Shown here one piece after another: positions 12,101 to 22,920 of a stretch of 64,000 bases of DNA. Source of the stretch: Thecaphora thlaspeos (lineage: Eukaryota > Basidiomycota > Ustilaginomycetes > Urocystidales > Glomosporiaceae); contig UWYS01000022.1 in assembly GCA_900291925.1 (NCBI GenBank), positions 62,001 through 126,000 of the forward strand, given 5' to 3'. A program made the position numbers and the translations under genes. Below the pieces are notes generated by a model, which did not search any database, was not told the origin of the DNA, and was given only the letters and a program-made list of their open reading frames with translations. How positions within the stretch are numbered: position 1 is the stretch's first letter; every line of letters starts with the position of its first letter.

Positions 12101-13394
12101 AACGCCGGCGTCCACTCGGGCGATGCGACCCTCGTCCTCCCACCCTTCTCGCTCGACCCCAACGACCTGTCGCGCCTCAAGGTCATCGCCCAGAAGATGG
12201 CCAAGGCCTTCAACATCTCGGGCCCTTTCAACATGCAGATTATCCGCAAGCCGGCTGAAGAGGACGAGTCTGAGGCGCAGCTCAAGGTCATCGAGTGCAA
12301 CCTGCGCGCGTCGCGCTCGTTCCCCTTTGTCAGCAAGGTCCTCGGGACAAACTTCATCGACATCGCCACCAACGCCATCGTCGGCCAGGACGTCCCCGAG
12401 CCCGTCGACCTGATGGCGCAGGAGCGCGACTACGTCGCCATCAAGGTCCCTCAGTTCTCGTGGACCCGTCTCGCGGGCGCCGATCCGTTCCTTGGAGTCG
12501 GTGAGTGTCACGCACCCCCCTCCCCCTCTCCTGATCCGTCGATGTGGCGCGGTCGCGGGTGTGACGGCAATGATGCTTGGAGGCATTTGGCCGTATGACG
12601 GGACCCTTCCGACGATGACTTTTTTGCGGAGTCGAAGGGTACTCTGGTCGATGCCGAGATTATTCCGCTACCTTTTTTGCATCACCTCTGAGCCCACGCA
12701 AGCGTACCGCGCCGTGTCGTGCCGCATACACTGGGCGGAAGAGGCTTGTTCGATCACCGTGCGATGCCTCGACAGACTGCTGACCTTTCTCTGCCTTCGT
12801 CTCGCCGACTGTCCCCTCCTCGCGAACCGCGCAGAGATGGCCTCGACCGGAGAAGTTGCCGCGTTCGGCAGGGACTTGTACGAGGCCGCGTGGGCCTCGA
12901 TCAGCTCGCAGACGGCGTTCCGCGTGCCGCAGCCCAAGTCGGGCGTGTTGATGGGCGGCGACGTGACGAAGCCGCAGTTTGCACAGATCGCGCACAAGCT
13001 CTACGATCTGGGCTTCAAGCTGTACTGCTCGGACCCGGAGGTCGAGGCATACCTCAACTCACTCCCGCACCTCTCTGCCAAGCGGATCCGCTTCCCCGTC
13101 AAGGACAAGCGCAAGCTGCGCGAGGTCTTTGACGAGTACGACATCAACATCTGCGTGAACCTGGCCGAGTTCCGCGGCCGCGACCTGCTGGACCAGGACT
13201 ATGTGGCGCGCAGGAATGCCGTCGACTTTGGTATCCCGCTGCTGAACGAGCCGAGGTCGGCGCTCCTCTTTGTTGAGGCGCTCGCGGCTAGGATCCCGCA
13301 TGGCTGCTTGCGCGGATGGGAGGAGGGAAAGATCCCCAGCGAAGTCCAGCCGTGGAAGCACTTTGTCAAGGAGGTCGAGGCACACGGTGCCTGA
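9135..13394 (+). CDS. CPA2: Carbamoyl-phosphate synthase, arginine-specific, large subunit
   Basis: Exons 9135-9550, 9738-9786, 9917-12500 and 12835-13394 give 1202 aa. It makes carbamoyl phosphate from bicarbonate, ATP and ammonia supplied by the glutaminase small subunit, for citrulline and arginine synthesis. The synthase core starts near residue 115 (KKVLLVGSGGLSIGQAGEFDY), with an ATP-grasp half at about 245-500 (VRAAYALGGLGSGF; VIEVNPRLSRSSALASKATG), the oligomerisation region, a second ATP-grasp half (VRPSYVLSGAAMNV; VIECNLRASRSFPF) and a C-terminal MGS-like regulatory domain in the last exon (SGVLMGGDVTKPQFAQIA). No fused glutaminase or aspartate transcarbamylase is present, so it is not the pyrimidine-specific CAD-type enzyme. 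Residues 1 to about 110 are rich in Arg, Ser and Ala and poor in acidic residues (MHRSIRVMPKGARLAASAW), like a mitochondrial presequence. The introns cluster at the two ends; the 334-nt third one is the longest seen in the window. Confidence 0.96.
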
Positions 13395-13838
13395 GAAGGC
13401 GACATGTTGCTTCTGTCCTCGTCATTCGTTCGCTCTTTACCTCTGCCCAGTACCTACGTATGGAAACACCTAGTGTAATGTAATTCCTTCTATCGCTCTG
13501 CTTGCTGAAGACGTCGAAAGAAGCCTTCGAGTTGCCGTCAGGTACAGCCTGGACCGAAGATGAAGGTTGAGCGGACATGCACGATACCTCTTTCTCGCTC
13601 GCATTTCGTACCTCTGAAGTCGGTGGTGCTTGAAGGATAGGAAAGGTCCAATCAGATGCATTCGATCAGATATGCTGCGAGGAAGGAGCATGAAATGAAC
13701 GGTGGTTTACAGTAGATCAAAAACCTAAACAGACCTCGTTTCAGGGTTGGGTTGGTTGTTGTTGGGGCGGAAAAGCGAGCAATGGACGGAAAGAAGTGTC
13801 ATGCGGTAGCGTGCCGTGACATGTTTGATTGGATATAG

Positions 13839-13872
13839 ACGACCTTGGCGACCTTGGCGACCTTGGCGACCT
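13839..13872. repeat. 9-bp tandem repeat (GACCTTGGC)n
   Basis: Three to four head-to-tail copies of a 9-bp unit lie in the 3' flank of CPA2. A GA dinucleotide run follows at about 13887-13909. Confidence 0.8.
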
Positions 13873-16800
13873 CTTGTTGTCATGCCGAGAGAGAGAGAGA
13901 GAGAGAGAAAGGTGGAGGAAGGAGAAACGCGGGAGAACAGCGTGTCTGTATCACGTGCCGAGGCGATATGGACGTCTGAGGCCGCCGATCACATGCCGCG
14001 CCGCGCCAGACGGCGTTAGTCCGCCAGCGCGGCCTGCTCCCGTCTCCTCTCCGCTCCTCCATCTCCTTTGCTAGCTGGCCCTCTGCCATCTTTGTAGCGC
14101 CGTTTTGCTGCCCACCCGCCTCCCATCTCGCTCTCCGTGTGCGCTCGACCGCCCGCCGTATGGCGGGCTGGTAGCCACCGAGCTCCGAAGCCTCGCCCTC
14201 TGGCCGCATGTCCCGCTCCTCACTCCAATCTATGCATCGTTAGCTCATCTGCGTGTGCTCGGCAGGCCTGGGAAGAAAAGAGCTGTGCTCCGAAAATCAC
14301 GCAATTCCCATGGTAATTGCCCCGGACCCACGGAGCGTGCGTGTTGGTCCAGTCAGAGGTAGTACCGCCTTTTATGTACAGTACAGTAGTAGTAAGAAAT
14401 GAGAACAAATACCCCAGAAGAATCACCTCCGAAGAGACACGACTAGGAGTCGGTCGTGGGACGCCCGGTTCTCACGGAAGAGTAGTTCAAGACTCAAGAT
14501 ATACGTGGGGAAAGCTTACAGATCAGGAGGTCAGGTACATTGGTCGATGAGATGCAGTCGAGCAACACGATGCCCGTCACCGTGGCAATCCGCAGACCGA
14601 CCTCCTTGTCATCGCCACTCAACAGGTACGGCCAACGGCTATTTACATAGTACTTGGCTGACTACTCTGGACTGAGTGATGAAGATTACTGTAAATCCCC
14701 CCGACGTCCGTCTTCATGCAGGGTACGGGTTCCTGGCTCTGTGCGTTTCGCTGAGGTTGTCCTCTCTGATAAGGAGCGGCACAGCTGAAGGTCCGACGGG
14801 GTCAGGCCGCATGAGCAAGCATAGGATTGGATCTCGACGTCGACGATTGGTCTTGTTTTTGCCAAAATGTAAGTACAGTACTTAGCAGCTTCTTGGCTCG
14901 GCGAATAGGCTGGCCGGCTGATACAAACGTTGCACTCAAGACTCTCCGTGTCTGCAGTTGCGGCGCCCGTCAAAAGTTAGGGCGTCTGTCGCCAAGTGGC
15001 GAGGTCAAGTTGGGACATCGGCACCCTACACTACAGTACTACTGTACTTGTCGTACTGTATCCAAGAGTACCTGGAGGAGCTCACCTACTGTATGTACTG
15101 TATCTTGGGCTGACGCGGTTGAGCGGTCGGGGCCCTTTTGCCAAGAGGCTACTGTACTCTTACAGTCTGATCCTGTACGGTTCCGGCTTGTCCGACCCTG
15201 AGGGTGGCGAACAAAGGTCGAGGCAAACACCTGGCAGACAGCCTCCTGTGCCGTCGCACTGACCTCTTTGAAGGTCGCTGGGACCTCTAAGTCGCCGTCC
15301 AACACGCAGTGTCCGTTATCCATTCTACATGTGTGGCTGCGCCTCGTCCTCCGGCAATGTTGCGGTGCGTTCAGGTTTACGTTCCTACGGCCAGGCAGAA
15401 GAGCAAAGAATTGCCTGTAGCGCGGGCTTGGCTTGACATTGCAGGAATACAGGGTTAATGTGCGGGACTTACAGAAACACCGCCGTCGCAGAGAAGCCCA
15501 AGGGCCGGTGTATAGCTTGCCGTCATGCGTATCCTCGCGGTACAGTAACTACCGCCTACGTCCACATGCACCGACCGACAAGCTTATCGTGTTCCGGGGC
15601 TGTTCATAGGAGCTGTGCCACTGAGTAGCGGTCCAGGCGCCTATGCTGGCGGGTCAAAGGCAACGGGAGAGTCGACACTGCTACGAAACGTCAAACAGGA
15701 TCGGGCGTAAGGTCTTGTTCGAGGTACAGTACAGTTGGCGCCGTGTTGTGCCGCGAGGAAAAGCAATCGAGGGCATTATATTTCAGCACCTGGTGACTGT
15801 GCTTCCTACTCAGCTCACTTACGCCAGAGACATGACGATGGGTCCATCACCGGTAGCAAGGCCAATGAGCAGCCAAGGTCGCGCTTGACGCGCACCACAC
15901 GACGGAGGAAGTCACGGGCAGGGAAAGAAGGAGGTGTCTGTCGTGCTTCAAAGCGAAGCTCATCTCCATGCAGAGGGGGGCGCACAGCGGAACAGATCTG
16001 GAGCGCAGCGGGAGAGGGCAAGACCTAGCCTTACAGCTTGCGACTCGACACGTTTCCGCTGGATCTCACATGTCGCTCGAATGTCTGGCGTCGGCACGAT
16101 CCTTAGGTAGAGATTACGCCAAAGGGATGCTGCGCGCCTTCGCGTAGTCGGTGGGCCCAGCCCTCGGCGACGGATCGGCGTCAAGCGGGAATAATGAATA
16201 TGTGCTGTATGGGACGAGGCAGGTGGTGATGGCGGTTTTGGTCGGGCGCCGCGGCTGCGCGGTTCGAACGTGAAAGTGCGGGGTCCCAAGCCAAGCCAAG
16301 CCACTGGCCGACGGTTGCTGTCACCAAAGGGTCTCGCCGGCTGGCCCTCGTTATTATTGTTTGCCTTTGCCGTCGCCAAGTTCACCCGGTGTCGTGTCGT
16401 AGGCCGTGCCGGTGCAATACAGTACAGATTGCGTATGTACTGTAATCCGATCAAGTCCGCTCCTTCAACGACGACTCACCGTACAGTGCAGTAGAACGAT
16501 CTGTACGGAGTCTGTATCAGTTCCTTGAGGCGTACGTGCTGCTGTTCAGCGTTGGAACGAGGAGATATTGCGACAAAGATGGCAGAGTCAGCGGCCAACG
16601 CGAGAGCACATCGACCGAGACGCCGCCTACAGTCCCACGCTACCGCACCTACAGTAGCTCGTTTGTCGTGTGGGGCTGCTTTCATGTACTTTACCGGCGA
16701 GCTTGACATAGAGTGACAGCAGCAGAGGTGGCGTGGAGAGTCAGATTGGCACGCCGCTAAGTTCCTGCTGCGGCGGTGCTCATCGAACGCCAGATCGTCC

Positions 16801-17660
16801 TACGCACGCTCTGGCTCGACGAAGGCAAAATAAACGATTCTGATCGTCAGCCTGGTGCTGAGTTCCGTAACGACATCGTCTCATCGTTCGTTATAAGTAA
16901 ACAACTGGCGTGCTTCACCATGCTGTCACCCTTGAACGCCGCGCTTACGCCGCAGGAGGCGAGTAGTGCGGGCCTTGGCAGGGGAGCCCTTTGCCGACTG
17001 GAGGGGCTTCCAGGGGGCGACCGCGGCAGCAGAAGACAAACAATCGCGCCAACGCAGCTACTCACAGTACAGTACGATGGCCTCACCCCTTGGCCGTCAT
17101 CGCGTGTCAGGCCTGACACGCTGCGGCCGTAACGGCTAGAGGTTTAAAGGCTGTTATCTGTCACTTTACTAGTTAGTTACTTTCAACCCAACTAGCAAAG
17201 CAGAGTTAACTTTTACCGTATGTACTGTACAGTAGTGTGTAGCAGTCGTGCCGCGCCTCCGCAAACGCACGGAGAAGTCGACAGCCGACCGTCCAGCCTA
17301 CGCATCACCACTTACAAATGTATGTACCATTACGTTGCCTCTTGCGCTCTCCCCCAGGCAAGCCCATGTGAGCCTGTGATCGTCGTTCGGCTTCAGCGCG
17401 GAGGGCGCGGTAGCGAGTAGCATCATGGTCGGTCTCCCAGTGGCCGGGAGCCGTGCTTGCTTGATCTTCTTGCTTGTTAACATATAATTCTGAGGATCAT
17501 GGGAGTGCGAGCGGGGAAAGAAACGGGCACGTACTGTATGTAAGTGCGGACGGAGGATTCATGTGTTCTGCCTGCATGCCTCTCTTTGTCTCCGTTGGTC
17601 GAGGCATGAAATCTCTCTCTCTCTCGATCGCCCATGACCACTGCGGATCGTCCTCACCCC

Positions 17661-17692
<32 letters not shown>

Positions 17693-17705
17693 CGTTGTCA
17701 TCATC
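17661..17705. repeat. GTCGTT-type simple repeat
   Basis: Irregular hexanucleotide and trinucleotide repeat (GTCGTT and GTC units) inside the gene-poor region. No coding context is supported. Confidence 0.7.
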
Positions 17706-20098
17706 GCCGTCTTAGAGCCAGTGGACCGGTAATTGTCGCCAGGATCGCAAGGACAGCCATTATTATCCAGCCGCTTCGCCCGCTCTTTGTCTGGCGCCGA
17801 CGAAATGCTCACCTACAAAACCTCTTTGCTCGCCGGTGGTCTTCTCGGGTGTCATTCGAGGAAACTAACGCTGACGCCGACAGAAGCGGCGATATAGATT
17901 AGTCGGGCTGATCATACCGTACTACTGTACGGAGGAAGCGGCAATAGCGAGAGACCACACGAGGTTCAGCCGTCCGTCGAACAGGCTAACACTCCAGCCC
18001 ACATTACTTACTGTACATAGTAAGTGTGGTACTTCCTTATGGTAGTAGAGTGTAGCAGCCCGCCTCTGTTGGCGTTGGTGGGGCTCTGCTCGCGTTGCAT
18101 GTGGTTCAGCCGAGAGAAGGTCAGAAAAAGGCCTAGCTTGTCGCGGCAGCCATACACCTGCACGCGCGCAAGCGTGAATGAGACCGCATTACACTTACCG
18201 CACACCGTCCGGCTTCGTGGTAATGACGAGCGGCTCATTGAGGCCCCGGCTCATTGCGCCCTGCTATCGAAAGAACTCGCCGCGCCAAGCAAGACGAAAT
18301 GGCCGGCCGGACTTTGTGAGCAAGGGGAGAGAGAGGACGAGGCCATGCAATTACAGTCAGTATGATGTTCGCAAGGCAGAGGTGTGCTCGGCGCTTCTCG
18401 CTTGGGACCTGGCCGGGGCAGCACAGCTTACTGTAGCCTGGCCTGCCGGGCAAAGCGGAAGATACCCACCTCGGGCAGACCACTGCGATCCAAGGGAAGG
18501 GGAGGAGGGGGAATAAGGGAGGCCACCATGGTGCTGCGTGTACAGTACTGCAGCAGAGGAGACGAGCGTCGGCCATCGCCACTCATACATACAGGTCTGA
18601 CTATGGCGATACGCGAGGGTCGTATATTGCGAAGAAAGCGACTAAGCGCTCTGGCGCGGGTGTTGACTGGCACCTTCCCCAGCTTCCTCTCCTCGTGATC
18701 TTCAACGTCTGTCTTGTTGGCGATCGGCCGCATCGGATCTGAGCCCGATGCAATCGGACGGATCGGGCTGCGGTCAGTCGCCGACTCGCTGTCGGAGCTG
18801 CTACCACCAGGCCTAGACCCAAAGCATGCTTGTGGGATTGCTGGGGACCGTCTAATGTACAAATAGACGCTCCTGGGCACCATCGTCGATTTGGAATCCA
18901 TCATCCTTGGCATCTATCTTCTACACGTCTTGCCTGCGTGCAGTCACACGTAACTGTACTGTATGCAGGCAGGCGCCGTCGCTGCACCGCTTGCCCTCGC
19001 TAGCGGCAAAATCGCCGACGGTCGCAGTACATACAAAAAGCGGACGCAGACATCCCTCTCCAGGAATTGCGATGCGCCGCGCCGAGCGAGTGGGGGGCAG
19101 CGCAGCGGGCTACTCTGTACCGTAACGTAGCGATTGCGTGTCTCCCCAGCAGCTCTAGGTATTGCTTTGTGTGTTTTCGTAAAGTCGGACTGCGTCGTGC
19201 AGACGTCGATATGAAGAGAAGAAGGGGATTGATTGATATATAGCATGAACGGGGCGTCAGGAAGAGGTCTTTATGTTCATGCAGAATCGGTTCGGGGACG
19301 AAGAAAAGGTGAAAAGTTTTGTGCAAAGTTCTGGGGGACAATTCGAGCTGCGTAAGGATTCGAGACACGATTCGAGGGACTGTCTTGAGTGCGTCGGGCT
19401 GTGTCGGTCGTCGGTCCATATTCCAATACTAGGGACCGCAACACCCGCAGCGAGGAGCTGCGTCGACGGCCAGGCGCACGAGACGTACATACAACATATA
19501 CAGTATGAACTTTAACGTGCATGCGCTGTCCTTCTTGGCCGTACGTTGTCATGGCGGCCACGGACGCAACTTGCTGGCCTCCACCGACCCTCGTGGTGTC
19601 ATCAAAGCGGCACTCAGCCCTCGCCGCCCATCTCATCGTCTGGCAGCGACGCGCTACTTACAGCACAGCGCAACGCGACTGGCAAGCGCAACCGCCAGCC
19701 TTAACTTATTTGGCCATCGGCCGACCCGAACCAAGCAGTCCACCACGTACTTACTTCTTTCCACCATCTTGCTGCCGCTTGGACGCTAGGGGCGAATCCG
19801 ACTGAAAGGGCTATGGCTGCCCGTGTGTGTGTATGTACAGTACATATCAGGTTGCTTTGGTGCGACCCTTAAACAGAGCGAGTTCGGGCTACAGCAGCTC
19901 CCATCGCGATGGTGTCACAGACTGGTCAAGGGCGGGAGAGAGCGACCGTCGGTCGAGGTCGTGTGGCTCCACGGCGAGAACAAAAGGGATATCTAATACC
20001 TTGAAGGCAGCATCCAGGCGGGCTCTTCCTTTTGATTTTCTTACATAGAGGAGCGAGACGATGGCGTCGGCAGCAGCCGAGGAGATGCTCGGCGGCGT

Positions 20099-20150
20099 GA
20101 CAAGGCAAGGCAAGGCAAGGCAAGGCCAAAAAAAAAAAAAAAAAAAAAAA
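20099..20150. repeat. (CAAGG)n pentamer run followed by A23
   Basis: About five CAAGG/AAGGC units end at a GGCC box. A run of 23 A residues (20128-20150) follows immediately, then a second GGCC. No coding sequence or target-site duplication is evident around it. Confidence 0.85.
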
Positions 20151-21439
20151 GGCCTAGACTCGTTTGCTTTACATACAATTTACTTGTTTTTATTCTCTCT
20201 GGCCCTCCCCTTGGCCTTCTGCCTTCTGCCTAGTGCCTGCGTGCGTGTCTCGCCGTTGTCGCCGTCGGCTTTTCCTCGTCCTGACTCCTCGCTCGCCCTG
20301 CAGGACTCCGGCCGCGCGACCTTCCGTTTGGCCACGCTCCTCCGTCCGATTGCGCCCAACGCTACCCCGTGCTTCCGACCCAGCCCTGCCTGTTGTGCCT
20401 CCTGCCAGCCAGGAAGCCCACACGGATGGCCCACGCAACCACTCACCTAGCTACTTAGCCTCGCCTCCCCCATCCGGTCCACGATCCACCTCGTCCCCCC
20501 TTCCCCCTTCCCCCTTCCCCCTTCCCTCCCTTGATCACGCCCACTTCCGCTCTGCATTTTCCTTTCATCAACACCCCCACCTACATCGTCCCGAAAGCTC
20601 GCACCACGACATCCCTCCACGGATCCCTTGCCCATCCCGCCCTTGGGAACCATCCATCCACACACGTGTACACGTTCGCAACAGCCTTGCACGCCGCCCC
20701 CTCGGCCTCCGCCGCCGCTGCCACCTGCGTCACCTCGTTCTCGGCGTCTTTGCCTCGAGCCAGAGCTTATCGGAACGCAGCCGCCTTTTCTCGTGCCTCC
20801 ATTTGAGTCCGAAGTGAGGAGGAGGGTACAACGCTCCGCACCCCACCGCAGTTCGCCGCGCGCCCCGTCCCGCCGTTCCTACCAGGCTCTTCTGCCTTAC
20901 TCCAGGCGGTCACTACTCTGTACCCTCGATCCAGAGTGACATCGCTCGGCAGTCCTGCACAAAGTCAGCAACCCGCAAAGAACAAGCTTGTATAGGTCAA
21001 ATCTCGGCGTCTTACCCAACACAGTGGATCACTCCTACGGGCGATTACATTGCTACTGTTCGCTACCACATTGTAGCATCTGCTTAGCCCCGCCAGCCGC
21101 CGGCCAACTCGAGAGCCCCGTCCCGCCTCGTCTTGTCGTCGCACGCCGCCGCCCTGCCCGTAGAGGACAACAAAGGCCCGACCTTCCCTGATCCCTTCGA
21201 TCGCCCCTTTCCCACCCCACCACGCACGCAACGCTACAGCCGACAACCCTCCGGGGGACCCCCGACTCTTTCATCCGATCGCCTGCGTCGCTCTTCAAGC
21301 CGATAAGGACACCGGCCACTCTCGCGCTGCTGCACTTCTCCCCTCTGCCGCTACCACTATCACCGTCGCCACTGCCACCGCCACTCGATCCAACCCTCCC
21401 CTGCCCGCCATTCGCACCTCCGAAACGGCCTCTGTCGAC

Positions 21440-22920
21440 ATGATGGCCGCTAACTTCAACAACAACTTTGGGCCAAGCTCTCGCCAGCATCCCCACCTCC
21501 CTTCTCACCTCGCGCCACTCCCGCCGCTCGAGCCTTCGGCCGATCGCCATCTCGCCTTCCACCTCGCCCACAATCCGGCGAGAAGAGGCTCCACCGACCC
21601 CATCCTCCACGCCTCGCTCGCATCCAATGCATCGGCCTCGGGGAGCCTGTCGCACGGCCTCGCAAACGGCCAGGGCTCCTCCCTCAGCAGCCCGAGCCCC
21701 TTTGACATGCCGAGGAGGAGGAGCATCCAGATCGAGCCCGCCATGCCCTCGGGCCACGCTAGCCCGTTCGCCAGCCCCAGCCACCCCGGCCTCCAATCGT
21801 CTCGCTTTATCAGCCAGAACAACCGCTCCGCCCTGCTCGTCAACCAGACGCAAATAGAAGAAGGTTCCACCCTCGCCCCCCTCGCATCGACGTCTTCGGC
21901 CACGGAAATGGGTGAGTATCGATGGCCCCTTTGATCGCGTCAGCCGGCCGCGGGCGTGAAACGGAGCTGGTTCCCGGTCCGGCACGCTCGGGAACTGACT
22001 CTCGAGGCGCGGCTCCCTTGGTCTCTTTGACTTTTCTTCAAAACAGAAGCCGCGCGCCACGCTCAGGTCCAGTCAAACTACCAGTTCGGAAGCTATGCGA
22101 CACCGCCCAATCCGGAAGGTCTCTACCGACACGACGAATCCAGTAAGGGCCACCTTTTGCGGGTCCCTACCGTGAGCGCGCCGGACGGCGATGGCGGTGG
22201 AGAGATGATCGAAGGCGGCGGTCCGATGCACACCGTGGACGGGTCCAGGAGGGGGTCGACGGCCAGCAGCGGAATCGGCTCGAAGCTGCTCGGCCTCGAC
22301 AAGGACGCCAAGCCGTACAGCCGCAGCCCCGAGCTCCGCGTCAGCCACAAGCTGGCCGAGCGCAAGAGGAGAAAGGAGATGAAGGAGCTCTTTGACGACC
22401 TTCGCGATCAGCTGCCCGTCGACAAGGGACCAAAGACGAGCAAGTGGGAGATACTCAGCAAAGGTGAGCGGTCAGTCGCGCTATTGCTGGTTCTTCTCGG
22501 CACCAAGGGCTTCTATCCTGTCGCGTGGCACCTGATGCTGACTTGTACCTTTCCTTGATTCTTCTCTTGCCAATTCTCGCCTCGTTCTCCCACGTACGCT
22601 CCGCAGCCGTCGACCATATCGCCCAGGTGACGAAGGAAAAGGAGGAACTGGAAGCCGAAGTCGAGGCGCTCAGGGCTCAGCTCGGCGGTGGTATCGCCCA
22701 CAGCAACGGCAGCGCCAGCAATGGCAACAGCAGCAGCAAGGCTCAAGGCTCGAACGTCCTGAACGGCGCTCGAGTGGGAGGCCCGGTTGACCACGGACAG
22801 TTTGTCCACCCTTCATCCAGCTTCGCCTCGCACCAGCAGGTCGACCATGGCGGCCAGCACCACATGATGATGAACAGCTTCTCGGAGTCATCTCAGCGCA
22901 CGCAAAATGGGGGCCGTTAA
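21440..22920 (+). CDS. bHLH transcription factor with adjoining coiled coil
   Basis: Exons 21440-21911, 22047-22463 and 22607-22920 give 400 aa. Residues 1 to about 250 are low-complexity Ser/Pro/His/Asn-rich. A basic helix-loop-helix domain lies at about 255-310: basic region and helix 1 read SHKLAERKRRKEMKELFDDL, then a loop (PVDKGPKTS) and helix 2 (KWEILSKAVDHIAQV), which continues into a heptad-like coil (KEKEELEAEVEALRAQL). The basic region has the H-x3-E-x2-R-R type spacing of E-box binders. The intron in helix 2 rejoins it exactly in frame (AGCAAAG|CC), which confirms the splice. The tail is Asn/Ser/His-rich. Family knowledge predicts a nuclear dimeric regulator; its targets cannot be told from sequence. 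It sits downstream of an unusually long non-coding stretch. Confidence 0.9.

Larger units (their letters stand above)
13708..19842. repeat. Dispersed TACTGTA/TACAGTA motif cluster (27 copies)
   Basis: The 7-mer TACTGTA or its complement TACAGTA starts at 13708, 14377, 14382, 14687, 14874, 15032, 15040, 15054, 15087, 15096, 15150, 15541, 15725, 16418, 16438, 16650, 17068, 17223, 17228, 17532, 17923, 18009, 18429, 18541, 18957, 19499 and 19836. Many extend to the near-palindrome GTACWGTAC (for example 14376, 14873, 15724, 17067, 17222, 18540, 19835). Chance expectation for 6.1 kb of equal-base DNA is below one. Spacing is irregular and orientation mixed, so this is not a tandem satellite. The positions were found by eye and a copy may have been missed. 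Confidence 0.85.
13395..21439. other. 8-kb gene-poor region
   Basis: No open frame here has recognisable domains, sensible codon use or spliceable homology; the longest are short and overlap in several frames. Composition is visibly less GC-rich than the flanking genes up to about 20 kb. From about 20.16 to 21.44 kb it becomes C/T-rich, consistent with the promoter and leader of the bHLH gene. It contains the dense TACWGTA motif cluster and several simple repeats, listed separately. No transposase, reverse transcriptase, terminal repeats or tRNA were found. Confidence 0.65.

Noticed and set aside
16245..16290. Possible tRNA (GGTTCGAAC near 16260)
   Set aside because: The flanking bases cannot form a five-base-pair T stem and no acceptor or anticodon arm is found.
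18428..18913. 161-codon minus-strand frame in the gene-poor region
   Set aside because: No recognisable domain, no supporting splice context, and crossed by TACWGTA motifs; not distinguishable from chance.
13395..21439. CRISPR-like array from the recurring 7-mer
   Set aside because: Motif is too short, spacing irregular, orientation mixed, and the DNA is eukaryotic.
21053..22060. 335-codon minus-strand open frame over the bHLH gene
   Set aside because: Antisense to the leader and first exon of a well-supported gene; composition mirrors the sense codons.
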